Made by a program: the position numbers and the translations under genes
Source: Streptomyces sp. SirexAA-E
GTDB taxonomy: Bacteria > Actinomycetota > Actinomycetes > Streptomycetales > Streptomycetaceae
Reading direction: 5' to 3'
DNA: 64,000 nucleotides
Assembly (NCBI RefSeq): GCF_000177195.2
Contig: NC_015953.1
Location: 186,001-250,000 of the forward strand
Notes under the pieces: model-generated
Database searches by the model: none
Told to the model about the DNA's origin: nothing
Seen by the model: the letters and a program-made list of their open reading frames with translations, nothing else
Shown here: positions 26,401 to 33,237 of the stretch, piece after piece
Layout of the letters: every line of letters starts with the position of its first letter
Numbering within the stretch: the first letter of the stretch is position 1

Positions 26401-27810
26401 GACGGCCAGGTGAAGGTGCGCGGCTTCCGGGTCGAGCCCGACGAGATCACGGCCGTCCTGGAGTCCCACCCCGATGTCGTCCACGCGGCGGTGGTGACCC
26501 GCGGGGACGGCCCCGTGGGAGCCTCACTCGCGGCCTACGTGGTGACGCGCCCGCCCTACGGGGCCACCGATCCGGACGGACGGACCGCGGCTCTGCTCGC
26601 CGCGCTGCGCGACCACGTGGCGGCGCACCTGCCCGCTTACATGGTGCCGTCCGGGTGGCTGGCGGTGGACGGGATACCGCTCACACCGAGCGGGAAGCTC
26701 GACCGGGCGGCCCTGCCCGAGCCTTTGCCGGTGGTCTCGGTGGCCGGTGCCGGGCGCAGTCCGCGCAATCCCCGCGAGGACGTGCTGTGCACCCTGTTCG
26801 CGGAGGTGCTGGGCGTCGACAAGGTGCTGATCGACGACGACTTCTTCGCCCTGGGCGGCCACTCCCTGCTGGCCACCCGGCTCATCGGCCGTATCCGGGC
26901 CACGCTCGGCGTGGACGCCAGCATCCGCAGCCTGTTCGAGGCCCCGACCGTGGCGGCGCTGGCGGAACGGCTCCTCGACGGGGTGCGGGACGACCCGCTG
27001 GCGACGCTGTTGCCGCTGCGCACCACCGGCAGCCGGCCGCCGCTGTTCTGTGTGCACCCGGCGGGCGGACTGGCCTGGGTGTACGGCGGTCTGCTCCCGC
27101 ATCTGGACGACGACCAGCCGGTGTACGGGTTGCAGACGCCGAACCTGGACGGCACGGCGCCGTTCCCGGACAGCATCGAGGACATGGCCGCGCTCTACGT
27201 GGCCGAGCTGCGGCGCGTGCAGCCGCACGGGCCGTACCACCTCTTCGGCTGGTCCTTCGGCGGCAACGTCGTCCAGGAGGCGGCCGTCCAGCTCCAGGAG
27301 GCGGGCGAGCGGGTGGCCCTTCTGACGATCCTGGACGCCTTCCCCCTCGCCCCGCTGGACGACCTGGACAGCGCCGGCCGCGACACCGTGTTCCGGGCAC
27401 TGCTGGACAACCTGGGAGTCGGCGGCGAGGCCCTGGCGGGGGCGGAGAAGGTCGAAGCGGCCTCCGTACGGGAGGAGTTCCGCCGCGTCGGCAGTCCGCT
27501 CGGCTCGCTGGAACCGGCCACCATCGACGTGATGGTGGACAACTTCGCCGGTCAGGCCCGGCTGATGCGGGCCTACACCCCGCGCACGTTCCACGGTCCG
27601 GTGCTGTTCTTCACCGCCACCGAGGGCCGTTCGCGCGACACCTTCCCGCTCGGTCTGTGGGCCCCGTACATCGAGGGACACATCGAGAACCACGACGTGG
27701 CGTGCGCGCACGCCCAGATGATGAGCCCCGCCGCGCGGGAGCAGATCGGCACCACCGTGTCGGCCGCCCTGCGCGCCACCCATCACATCGCACAAGGAGA
27801 TCTCTCATGA
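17422..27810 (+). CDS. three-module nonribosomal peptide synthetase, C-A-T-C-A-T-C-A-T-TE
   Basis: 3462 residues. Domains (approximate): C1 1-445 (HHLALDG, His144), A1 446-970, T1 Ser1009; C2 1060-1505 (HHIAADG, His1185), A2 1510-2035, T2 Ser2078; C3 2130-2570 (HHIAADG, His2260), A3 2580-3105, T3 Ser3148; TE 3195-3455 with GWSFGG nucleophile Ser3278. C1 differs from C2/C3 and resembles EntF-type condensation domains, so an acyl or aryl starter from another carrier, or an upstream aminoacyl unit, may be loaded. Pocket residues (GrsA numbering 235/236/239/278/299/301/322/330/331/517) read DADEILYVDK, DADELLLVDK and DADELLFVDK: nearly identical, with Asp239, Glu278 and Asp331, suggesting a basic side chain. 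There is no epimerase, methylase or oxidase domain. The stop overlaps the mbtH-like ATG. Confidence 0.95.
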   Translation: MTDAPHNGTPPDTLRLTSAQRGLWFAQRLDPADPSYNVAEYADIRGHLRPGALRRAVGHTVAETEALRSTFGERDGVPFQRVHERAHVDVPLVDLSEHEDPHTEAVRRMERFLSEPVDLGTGPLVRMTLYRLSETHHLFHQQVHHLALDGYGAVLTLARIAEVYTALCDSPSAAPPSGPVAPLAALVAEEDAYRASHQHDADRAFWTDHLAGAPAPTAPPVRTGPATYGARSVRREFTAEETARLRAAAKRAGTGWPTFFMAALAVCQHRDRGLAEVVLGLPVTGRRTALARATPGMLSNVLPMRLAVSPADRVADLAKRASAVARKVLRHQRHPSESLRHQLGLTGSRTPLTGPSVNILAFDDTLRFGPCPATLHNLSIGPVEDLAVAVHASYTGGGMRLDLLGNPGLHTPQELTAQHARLCRVIDAFADDPYRTIGSLRLVGDDEHHRVLGLGATRPPAERDGDSLLPLPEQLALQARATPDRTAVVCADARLTFAQLDRQVDVLAGVLAARGARPGSRVAVGLPRSTDLVVAMLAVMRTGAAYLPLDPSYPADRLAFMIEDSRPVALVATARSARTMDPGATVRLVDPAGAAAETERREPVRPGPGDAAYVIYTSGSTGRPKGVVVEHRSLSNLLEHHRHEAHAPAEAALGRRLRVALSAATSFDASWDPVLWMVAGHELHIVDDDVRRDPQALVDFLVEQRIDAVETTPTYLRQMLTAGLLTDPRHRPRVIALGGEAVDDALWDELADDPGLLVFNYYGPTETTVDAVTTRVTGGSPVIGRPVAGTGAYVLDPSLHQLPQGAVGELYLTGEGLARGYAGRPGLTAERFMPDPFGRPGGRMYRTGDLARWSEDDTLEFLGRNDRQIKVRGFRVETGEIEASLRSLPGVADAAVVLASPQDGPERLAAYLVAATKEAAPGHAEVRDALAKVLPGHMVPAAWATVPRLPVTPNGKLDTAGLPEAVPLASGGAEPRTPEEARMCAVFAECLSLPRAGRDDDFFLLGGHSLLAMRLIGRIRGEFGAELPIRALFASPTPAGLVAALAEASPARPAVAEVRPRPDPLPLSFGQRRLWLLQTLGDTGTSYHLPVALRLRGALDRDALAHALADLVARHESLRTVVGEGPDGPVQRILPAATRPPLRVMGAADPVRPDPAPFDLGRNLPLRIQLFPAGPEDHLLVVTLHHIAADGWSMGPLMRDLSTAYAARRAGEAPEWTALPVQYADYALWQRRLLGDVEDPGSLAGRQLAHWAGSLAGLPEESVFPADRPRPARPSGRGGSVPVRIGAADHRALVRLAGDCGASGFMVLHAALAALMSRLGAGPDMAIGTPVAGRTDEALTDLVGFFVNTLVLRTDTSGAPDFRELVRRVARDDLAAYAHQDLPFERIVEELAPARSLSRHPLFQVMLSLNNTPPPEAAFDGLSVRHEPSVGRSGAKFDLTWDLVEHHDDRGAPAGIRGELEFSEDLFDRGTAERFCEHFCRLLSALLADPDRPVADAGFLTPEQRAAALDELPRATARPLTGASSARPGGPDGEWTVVDVLETRAAVQPGRTAVVAPDGRLPFGELLALGHRLAAALAEAGIGRGDRVAVALPRTSLHIVALLGVLRAGAVYVPLDPSHPRARNQLILDTASPRLVLATAGTRAALPGTADVLLLDGDAPWRDARGPLPAPPRGRDAAYVLYTSGSTGVPKGVVVEHRSLANLLSGHRERLMEPAETGNNGLPLRVALTAAMTFDASWDPLLWMVAGHELHLVDDATRRDPEALTALLHERAIDVVETTPSFVEQLRSCGLFAPGRPRPRVLALGGEAVNDALWRELSALNDVTVWNLYGPTETTVDSVMGRIVPGSRPHLGHPVNGTRARVLDARLQPVAPGAVGELHLAGPGLARGYENRPAATAARFLPDPYGAPGARMYRTGDLVRRKEGRLEYVGRADGQIKVRGFRVETGEIETVLADHPDVAQSAVAVRHGATGEGRLVGWVVPADGREPAVRALRAFVADRLPAHMVPGTIVPVAALPLTSHGKVDLAALPLPPKDASGAALDDPPRSAPEEILCALFAESLGHEQVSRADDFFELGGHSLLATRLVGRIRSAFGVELPVRALFESTTPAALAERLGEAAAARPALRRAVRPDRPPLSPAQRRLWFLNELDPGTAAYHISFAVRLRGALDHRALRLALGDVLARHESLRTLIKESDGEPYQAVPASGDARVTLPLTPVDDASLDAALRDSAALPFDLAREVPLRAALFRTADDRHTLLVTVHHIAADGWSMGPLAQDLAGAYAARTAGRTPSWTPLPVQYADYTLWQKDLLGSTEDPASLATGQLAYWQAALAGAPEETPLPRDRPRPTASSGRGGIVALPLTEETTADLARLARSSATSTFMVLHSALAALLHRIGGGADVVVGTPVAGRTDEALDPLVGFFVNTLALRTEVRAEEPFDGLLARVRETDLAAYAHQELPFERLVEAVRPTRSPARHPLFQVMLGLNNHRPPQLDLPGLHARVEGVDTGSAKFDLSFSFTERPGPRGGEAALEGTLEFSRDLFDTGTAERIAEWFGRLVAHAVREPGTRVSDLPLIGAEERGRLLALGDGGGLGPEPAGVLERFARTVAAARSGDIAVTAPDGSVSFAELDERSDRIAALLEDAGVGAGEPVAVLLPRSVDSIAALLGVLKAGAVYAPLDDSLPQGRIDAVLADARPGAVLTADATAARVPDGYRRLDLGAAPTARLPEGTARPGAGSPAYLLHTSGSTGRPKGVLVGHGSLARLLDHHRRRLFGPAVRETGRSRLQVALTASLSFDAAWDPVLWMIDGHRLHVLDDLTRRDPEALAEAVRTRGLDVLESTPTHVRQLLDAGLFASPADAPAVLVLGGEAVPPSLWSALREQAGVRCLNFYGPTEATVDTLTADVRDFTRPVLGTPVGGTRAYLLDARLRPVPVGVTGDLYLAGDSPALGYHGRPAETARVFLPDPYGPAGARMYRTGDRAVRVADGALEFAGRADGQVKVRGFRVEPDEITAVLESHPDVVHAAVVTRGDGPVGASLAAYVVTRPPYGATDPDGRTAALLAALRDHVAAHLPAYMVPSGWLAVDGIPLTPSGKLDRAALPEPLPVVSVAGAGRSPRNPREDVLCTLFAEVLGVDKVLIDDDFFALGGHSLLATRLIGRIRATLGVDASIRSLFEAPTVAALAERLLDGVRDDPLATLLPLRTTGSRPPLFCVHPAGGLAWVYGGLLPHLDDDQPVYGLQTPNLDGTAPFPDSIEDMAALYVAELRRVQPHGPYHLFGWSFGGNVVQEAAVQLQEAGERVALLTILDAFPLAPLDDLDSAGRDTVFRALLDNLGVGGEALAGAEKVEAASVREEFRRVGSPLGSLEPATIDVMVDNFAGQARLMRAYTPRTFHGPVLFFTATEGRSRDTFPLGLWAPYIEGHIENHDVACAHAQMMSPAAREQIGTTVSAALRATHHIAQGDLS

Positions 27811-28013
27811 CCAATCCGTTCGACGACCCGCGGACCGAGCACCGTGTCCTGGTCAACGACGAGGGACAGCACGCGCTGTGGCCGTCGTTCGCCGCCGTAC
27901 CGGCCGGCTGGGAGGAGGTGTTCGGCCCGGCCGGACACGGTGCCTGCCTGGAGTACGTCGAGTCGAACTGGACCGACATCACGCCCAGGAGCGCCCGCGT
28001 GCGTGCCGCCTGA
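27807..28013 (+). CDS. MbtH-like protein
   Basis: 68 residues from an ATG that overlaps the NRPS stop (ATGA), behind AAGGAGAT. The family pattern is complete: NPFDD at the start, VLVNDEGQHALWPSF, VPAGW, and CLEYVESNWTDITPRS. MbtH-like proteins bind adenylation domains and are often needed for their folding and activity. The direct coupling suggests it serves the upstream NRPS. Confidence 0.95.
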   Translation: MTNPFDDPRTEHRVLVNDEGQHALWPSFAAVPAGWEEVFGPAGHGACLEYVESNWTDITPRSARVRAA

Positions 28014-28054
28014 GCACCACCGGCCCGCCCCTACGAACGCCAGGAGAGGCACCC

Positions 28055-29035
28055 ATGAGCAAGCCGCAGTCCGGCCCGGCCATACGCGCCGAAGGGCTCA
28101 CCAAGAGATTCGGGAGCAAGCGGGCGCTGGCGGGCGTGGACCTCGAAGCGGCCCCCGGCACCGTGCTGGGCGTCCTCGGGCCCAACGGTGCGGGCAAGAC
28201 CACCACGGTGCGCGTCCTCACGACGCTGCTGCGCCCGGACGGCGGACGGGCCTGGATGGCCGGGCACGACGTGCTGGCGGACCCCGAGGGCGTACGCCGC
28301 GACCTGGGTCTCTCCGGCCAGTACGCGGCGGTCGACGAGAAGCTCACCGGCCGGGAGAACCTCTACCTGGTCGCCCGGCTCTACGGCCTCGGGCGGCGTG
28401 CCGCGCGCGTCCGTGCCGGGGAGCTGCTGGCCGGGTTCGACCTGGAGGAGGCGGCGGACCGGCCGAGTGGCACCTATTCGGGCGGGATGCGCCGACGGCT
28501 CGATCTGGCCGGTGCACTGGTGGCGCGGCCTCCCGTCGTCGTCCTGGACGAGCCCACCACCGGGCTCGATCCCCGCGGCCGGGCGGATACCTGGCGTGCC
28601 GTCAGGGAGCTGGTGGCCCAGGGCACGACGGTGCTGCTGACGACCCAGTACCTGGAGGAGGCGGACCAGTTGGCCGACTCCGTCGTCGTCATCGAGCACG
28701 GCAGGGTGGTCGCCCACGGCTCCGCGTCCGAGCTCAAGGCCCGGGTCGGCGGCGAGCGTCTCTCGCTGACGGTCGCGCAGACGTGGGCGCGTCCGGCCGC
28801 CGCCGACATCCTGTCCTCCCTCGGCGCCCACCGCCCCGAACTGGAGCCGCGGACCGGGCGTTTCACGGTGACGACGGACCACGGCGCCCAGACCCTGGAA
28901 TACGCCCTGGGCTGTCTGCGGCTGGCGGACATCGCGGTGCGGGACGTCGTGCTGGCACAGCCGACCCTCGACGACGCCTTCCTCGCCCTCACGGGGCAGC
29001 CGGCCTCGGCCGGCGCCCAGGGAGGTGGCCGGTGA
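28055..29035 (+). CDS. DrrA-type ABC exporter ATP-binding protein
   Basis: 326 residues from ATG after GGAGAGG, 41 bases behind the mbtH-like gene. Motifs: Walker A GPNGAGKTT, signature YSGGMRRRLDLAGALV, Walker B VVVLDEPTTGLDPRGR. The usual H-loop histidine position reads TTQYLEEADQ, as is normal for DrrA proteins, and the C-terminal DrrA extension (about residues 230-315, ending PTLDDAFLALTG) is present. DrrA/DrrB pairs export antibiotics such as daunorubicin and give self-resistance; here the natural cargo is the NRPS product. Confidence 0.93.
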   Translation: MSKPQSGPAIRAEGLTKRFGSKRALAGVDLEAAPGTVLGVLGPNGAGKTTTVRVLTTLLRPDGGRAWMAGHDVLADPEGVRRDLGLSGQYAAVDEKLTGRENLYLVARLYGLGRRAARVRAGELLAGFDLEEAADRPSGTYSGGMRRRLDLAGALVARPPVVVLDEPTTGLDPRGRADTWRAVRELVAQGTTVLLTTQYLEEADQLADSVVVIEHGRVVAHGSASELKARVGGERLSLTVAQTWARPAAADILSSLGAHRPELEPRTGRFTVTTDHGAQTLEYALGCLRLADIAVRDVVLAQPTLDDAFLALTGQPASAGAQGGGR

Positions 29036-29832
29036 TCGCCGTCCGGCGGCTGGGACGCGACTCCTCCCTCATCGCCTGGCGCAATCTGCTCAACCTGCGC
29101 CGCACCCCCGGCTCCGTCATCGCGGCCTTGGTGCAGCCGGTGATGTTCGTCCTGCTGCTGGCCTACGTCTTCGGCGGGAGCCTCGGCGGGGCCGGGTACC
29201 GGACGTTCCTGATGGGCGGGATCTTCGCCCAGGCCGTCACCTTCAACGCGGCGTTCACCGCGCTGGGCCTGGCCGGCGACATGGACAAGGGGATCGTCGA
29301 CCGCTTCCGGTCGCTGCCGATGCCCGCGATGGCCGTACTTTTGGGCCGGACGTTGTCCGACCTGACGATGAGTGCGGTGACCCTCGCCGTCACCTCGCTG
29401 TGCGGGCTGCTGGTGGGCTGGCGGATCGCCGGGTCCCCTGCGGACGCACTGCTCGCCTACGCGCTGATCCTGCTGTTCGCCTTCGCCATGTCCTGGGTCG
29501 GCGCGGCGATCGGACTGCTGGCCCGCAGCGTCGAGGTGGCGCAGAGCGCGGGGCTGATCTGGCTGTTCCCCGTCACGTTCGTCTCCTCGGCGTTCGTGTC
29601 GACACAGACCATGCCGGGTCCGCTGCGCACGGTGGCGGAGTGGAATCCCGTCTCCGCCACCGCGACCGCGGTGCGGCAGCTCTTCGCCAACCCGCCACCG
29701 GGCGGTGTCCCTGCGGGCGACGCGTGGCCGGTCGTGCACGCGCTGCCGTACGCGGTGTTCTGCGCGTGCCTGATCACCGGGGCGTTCATGCTGCTCGCGC
29801 TCGGGCGGTTCCGCCGGATCACCCTCGGCTGA
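29032..29832 (+). CDS. DrrB-type ABC-2 exporter permease
   Basis: 266 residues from a GTG that overlaps the ATPase stop by four bases. It is an ABC-2 membrane protein with six predicted helices: an N-terminal cytoplasmic stretch (RNLLNLRRTPGSVIAAL), an elbow helix, the conserved GIVDRFRSLPMPAMAVLLGR loop, and WNPVSATATAVRQLF before the last helix. Together with the upstream ATPase it completes a drug exporter, and it is the last gene of the probable NRPS operon. Confidence 0.92.
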   Translation: MIAVRRLGRDSSLIAWRNLLNLRRTPGSVIAALVQPVMFVLLLAYVFGGSLGGAGYRTFLMGGIFAQAVTFNAAFTALGLAGDMDKGIVDRFRSLPMPAMAVLLGRTLSDLTMSAVTLAVTSLCGLLVGWRIAGSPADALLAYALILLFAFAMSWVGAAIGLLARSVEVAQSAGLIWLFPVTFVSSAFVSTQTMPGPLRTVAEWNPVSATATAVRQLFANPPPGGVPAGDAWPVVHALPYAVFCACLITGAFMLLALGRFRRITLG

Positions 29833-29884
29833 CGCCCGTGTTGGTGCGCGGGCTCTCTTCGCCCCTCGTCGTCCCGGACGCGGT

Positions 29885-30853
29885 TCATGAGGCCCGGGTG
29901 CGCTCACGGGTGGCACGCAGCCGCAGGGCGAGACGGATGAGGAGGGCGGCCAGGCCGGTGAGGAAGCCGGCCTTCCCGATCAGCATCCCCGCGTCGTAGG
30001 GGACGGATGCCAGCAGCCCGTACTCGTACACCAGGGCGCACGCGGCGGCGACCACCACCGTCGCGACGGCCCCTCCGTGACGGGACCGGGCCAGTCCGAG
30101 AGCGGCCGGAAAGGCCAGGACGAGCGGGGCGAACTGCAGGAGGACGCGTACCGGTTCCGGACGGGCGGACTCCACGGCCCCCGGGCCCGCGACCGCCTGG
30201 AAGACGGTGGTCGAGGCCACCAGCAGGGGCACCCCGAGTGCGAGGGCGGTCAGCGTGGCGTTGCGACGGGCGCGCGGCGCGGTCGGCGGCAGGTCCGGCG
30301 GGGCGGCCAGCACCGCCGTGGCGGCCGCCGCGAGACCGAGCACCGTCGGCAGGTTCTGCGACAGCCCCTCCCGGCCGCCCGACCAGAGGGCGAGCGGCAC
30401 GGACAGAGCGGCACCGGCCAGGGCCGCGGCGGCGCCGATCCGGGCCCATGCCCAGCGGCCCGCGATCAGGCATCCGAGCACCGCGAGCCAGGGGGCGTAC
30501 GCGAGCGGTGTGTAGGTGCGCTCGCCGTCCCATGCCTGCGGTTCGAGCGGCCACACCACCAGCAGCGCGGCCGAGAGCGAGGCCGCCACGGCGACGACGT
30601 ACGGGGCCAGCCCGGCCAGCGCTCGCCCCGTCGGCCTTGCCGAGTCCAGGCCCGTACGCATGCGCAGCGCGTGTCCGGCGACGGCTGCCGTCTCGCGCCG
30701 TGCGCCCCATCCGCCCTCGGCGTCGGCGATGTCCGCCAGGGTCGCGGCTATCTCCGCGCCGTGCTGTCGGCGGTAGGCCGTCGGGTACAGCCGCACCACG
30801 CCGCCCGGCCGGGGCGAGCGGCCCTCGGCGGACTCGGACCTGTTCCCCGTCAT
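29885..30853 (-). CDS. polytopic membrane protein coupled to a PadR regulator
   Basis: 322 residues from ATG. The N-terminal 60 residues are soluble and contain LYPTAYRRQHGAEIAATLAD, a segment often seen in actinomycete proteins encoded next to PadR regulators. About seven or eight hydrophobic helices follow. The start overlaps the PadR stop by four bases (ATGA at 30850-30853), so the two are translated together. Function unknown; it may be the output or the sensor of the PadR unit. Confidence 0.85.
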   Translation of the reverse strand: MTGNRSESAEGRSPRPGGVVRLYPTAYRRQHGAEIAATLADIADAEGGWGARRETAAVAGHALRMRTGLDSARPTGRALAGLAPYVVAVAASLSAALLVVWPLEPQAWDGERTYTPLAYAPWLAVLGCLIAGRWAWARIGAAAALAGAALSVPLALWSGGREGLSQNLPTVLGLAAAATAVLAAPPDLPPTAPRARRNATLTALALGVPLLVASTTVFQAVAGPGAVESARPEPVRVLLQFAPLVLAFPAALGLARSRHGGAVATVVVAAACALVYEYGLLASVPYDAGMLIGKAGFLTGLAALLIRLALRLRATRERTRAS

Positions 30854-31215
30854 GCGCCCGCTCCGTCCTGTGCGGGGCGGAGCGTCGAGCCCGGACGGCC
30901 CAGCCCGATGCGGCGCTCGGCCTCCCGTACGGTCGTCCGCAGCCGGTCCGCCTCGGCGGCGAGCACCTCGTACCCGGCGTCCGTCAGCGCGTACGTACGG
31001 CGCAGCCTGCTGTCGACGACCTCTTCCCGTTCGACCTTCACGATCCCCTGCCCCAGCAGGCGGTCCAGGGCTCCGTAGAGCGTGCCCGCCCTCAGGCGCA
31101 CCCGGCCGCCGGATATGGCGGCGACCTCCTGGATCAGGGCGTATCCGTGCCGCGGTGCGTCGGCGAGAGCGGTGATGAGGAGTAACGTCGGCTCCTGCAG
31201 GGGGCGTTCAGTCAT
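30850..31215 (-). CDS. PadR-family transcription regulator
   Basis: 121 residues from the ATG at 31215. The PadR winged helix is clear: LLLITALADAPRHGYALIQE, LRAGTLYGALDRLLGQGIVK and RRTYALTDAGYEVLAAEA, then a C-terminal dimerisation helix. A -10-like TATAGT ends about 7 bases before the ATG, pointing to a leaderless transcript. A perfect inverted repeat (31226-31246) overlaps that promoter, so autorepression is likely. Coupled downstream to a membrane protein. Confidence 0.92.
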   Translation of the reverse strand: MTERPLQEPTLLLITALADAPRHGYALIQEVAAISGGRVRLRAGTLYGALDRLLGQGIVKVEREEVVDSRLRRTYALTDAGYEVLAAEADRLRTTVREAERRIGLGRPGSTLRPAQDGAGA

Positions 31216-31225
31216 GAGCGGCACT

Positions 31226-31246
31226 ATATACCGGCGATCGGTATAT
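31226..31246 (-). promoter_or_regulatory. PadR operator overlapping its own promoter
   Basis: 8-bp perfect inverted repeat ATATACCG (31226-31233) and CGGTATAT (31239-31246) with a 5-base spacer, one of the few AT-rich spots in the window. It overlaps the -10-like TATAGT of the PadR gene. ATATAC-type dyads are typical of PadR operators. Confidence 0.8.
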
Positions 31247-31401
31247 GCAGCTGACATGGAGCCGCCGCGGGCAGACCACCGTGAGCGGCCCGGCCGGGGT
31301 CACGACGCGACGCGTCGCTCGCACCCCGGCCGCCGTGGCCGAGATCATCCGCGGCGGGACCGGACCGTCCGGTCCGTCGGCGGACGCGTACCCGACAGCA
31401 C

Positions 31402-31821
31402 TCAGAAGTCGGGGCACAGGTGCGCGAGCGCCGCCGCGTTGATCCTCGCGGCGGTCGTCTCCGCACGGCCCTCGGGGTGCTTCGGGCTGGTGAACCGCTG
31501 ACGGGCCTGGTCCACCTGCTTCTCCTCGTCGTCGGGCCAGTTGTGGATGGTCTGGCACTGGCTCCTGCCTCGACTGACCGCCTTCTCCGCCTCTCCGTGG
31601 GCGATGTCCTTGTCGATCGAGTCGAGCGCCGCGACGAACGCGGCCTCCTGTTCCGGCGTGGTGTCGGGCAGCCCGGTCGCCGCGCGGGCCTCGGCGAGCT
31701 GTTCCTCGCTGAGGGTGGCCGGGCCGCCCGGCTCGCCGTCCGGGGTCTCGCTGCCGCAGGCGGTGAGGGCGGTGAGGAGCAGGACGGCCGCGACGACGGC
31801 CGTGGTGGTGCGGGTGTGCAT
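31402..31821 (-). CDS. small lipoprotein, unknown function
   Basis: 139 residues from the ATG at 31821; a TTG start four codons upstream is less likely. Lipoprotein signal: MHTRTTTAVVAAVLLLTAL with lipobox LTAC (Cys about residue 22). The mature part is charged and mostly helical, with two cysteines (RSQCQTIHNW and the C-terminal LAHLCPDF) that could form a disulfide. A related pattern occurs in DUF732-type secreted actinomycete proteins, but I cannot confirm that. Single gene. Confidence 0.75.
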   Translation of the reverse strand: MHTRTTTAVVAAVLLLTALTACGSETPDGEPGGPATLSEEQLAEARAATGLPDTTPEQEAAFVAALDSIDKDIAHGEAEKAVSRGRSQCQTIHNWPDDEEKQVDQARQRFTSPKHPEGRAETTAARINAAALAHLCPDF

Positions 31822-32079
31822 GAAGTACCCCAAGAGCGTGGTGTGTTGAGAGGTCCATCATGTGCGGCCGACCGGGAGCCTCGTGCGGATGTGGCTGTCC
31901 TGTGACCTGGGAAGGGCTCCCCCGGCCGACGCGCGACCCAGATCCGGGCCGGACGGTCGAGTCGCCGGGCCGGCCAGGGCCGGTGTCGCGGCGCGGACGT
32001 CCCGAGGGCACGGCCGTCCCCTGTGCCGCACCCCCGGGCGCCGGGCGACAAGAGGGCTCTCCTCCGGATCGGGCCGGGC

Positions 32080-33237
32080 TCACCCGGCGGCCCGGCTCCG
32101 CGGGACGTCCTGGACGAACACGAGGCCGTCACTGTCTGCGAGGTGGGCCGGGTCGAGTGGGGCGTAGCCGTACCAGGGGGACACCCGGTGTGCGAGCCGC
32201 TTGCCGCCGAGGGCGGCGGCCAGCCGCGAGGCGTCGACGAGGCAGCGGTCCCCCGGGAGCGCGTACAGGTGTCCTTCGACGGTGTCCGGCTGCGGAGTGT
32301 CCACTCCTTCGTGCCGGATCGTGCCCAGGGCGGTGCCCACGAAGGCGTACTCGTCGCCCAGCCGGGCGCTCACCAGCGCACCGGCGCCCCACCACTCCAG
32401 CGGCACCCCGCCCATCCGCATGGTGCTCTTCTCCCGCTGGAGATGGGAGTTGTGCGCATGGACGAGTGCCGGGCCCCGGGCGGCGACCGCGAGGAGGTTG
32501 TGGGCCATCATCTGGTCCCGCACAGTCACCAGCCGGGTCATCCGGGCCGGCGAGGTGTCGGCCATCCCGTGGTGGTAGCGCAGCAGACCGGTCGCGGTGC
32601 GCGCGTGCAGGCATGCCCGGTCCCGGTCCTCCTGCGGGGTCGCCGTGATCAGGTGCGGCGTCCAGGCGTCGAGCAGCGCCACCAGGTCGTCGGTGAGCAG
32701 CCGCAGTCGAGCGGCTTCGGCCGACCGGCCTACGGACCGGGCCGGATCGGTCATCGCGGCGGGTTGGGTCCACCGGTCGTCGGCGCCGAGCAGACGGTCC
32801 AGCGTTTCCCCGGTGCAGGGGAGCAGGTCCGCGTCCACCCAGGCGGAAAGGTAGTCGTGGAGTGCGGTGAGGGCCTGCCTGGGGCTCTCGGCGCCGGTGA
32901 TCTCCAGCGGGCCGTCGAAACCGGCGAATCGGAGCCGCTCGGAGGCGGGTCGGCCCTCGTTGTGGGCACGCATCCAGCTCACGAGCTCGCGGTTGGCCGC
33001 GAGGGCTCCCCAGCCGTGGCTGAATCCATGGGCCATGACCTCGTCGAGGGTGCCCGTGCCCGAGGTGACGTAGGCGTCCACGGCCAGGCCCTTCACGCAG
33101 TCGCTCTCGATCGCGATCGTGCGGTAGCCCTCCTGCTCGACGAGCTGCCGGAAGAGCTCGTTGCGCAGGTCGAGCAGCGTGTCCTGGCCATGGGGCATCC
33201 TTCCGGCCGCCGGTCGCACACCCCACGGGTACCGCAC
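32080..33237 (-). pseudogene. erythromycin-esterase family protein, 5'-truncated
   Basis: The open frame of 385 residues gives an almost complete EreA-like fold: DLRNELFRQLVEQEGYRTIA, IESDCVKGLAVDAYV, HGFSHGWGALAANRELVSWM, LVHAHNSHLQREKSTMRMGG and a normal C-terminus. The N-terminal 40-50 residues expected before the GEPTHG-type motif are absent; the frame instead begins with unrelated residues, and homology starts at PHGQDTLL, about 33200. Exactly there the homology of the opposite-strand MerR gene also begins. The lost part carries catalytic-site residues in this family, so activity is doubtful. Confidence 0.75.

Noticed and set aside
17422..27810. Siderophore synthetase of enterobactin type because C1 and TE are EntF-like
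   Set aside because: A pockets are not serine or threonine codes, and no dihydroxybenzoate, uptake or iron-box features are present.
31357..31375. GGACCGGAC-C-GTCCGGTCC palindrome as operator
   Set aside because: It lies downstream of the lipoprotein stop rather than in a promoter; a weak terminator is more likely, and the one-base loop makes even that uncertain.
32080..33237. Intact erythromycin esterase resistance gene
   Set aside because: Homology starts abruptly at PHGQDTLL; the N-terminal part expected for the family is absent.
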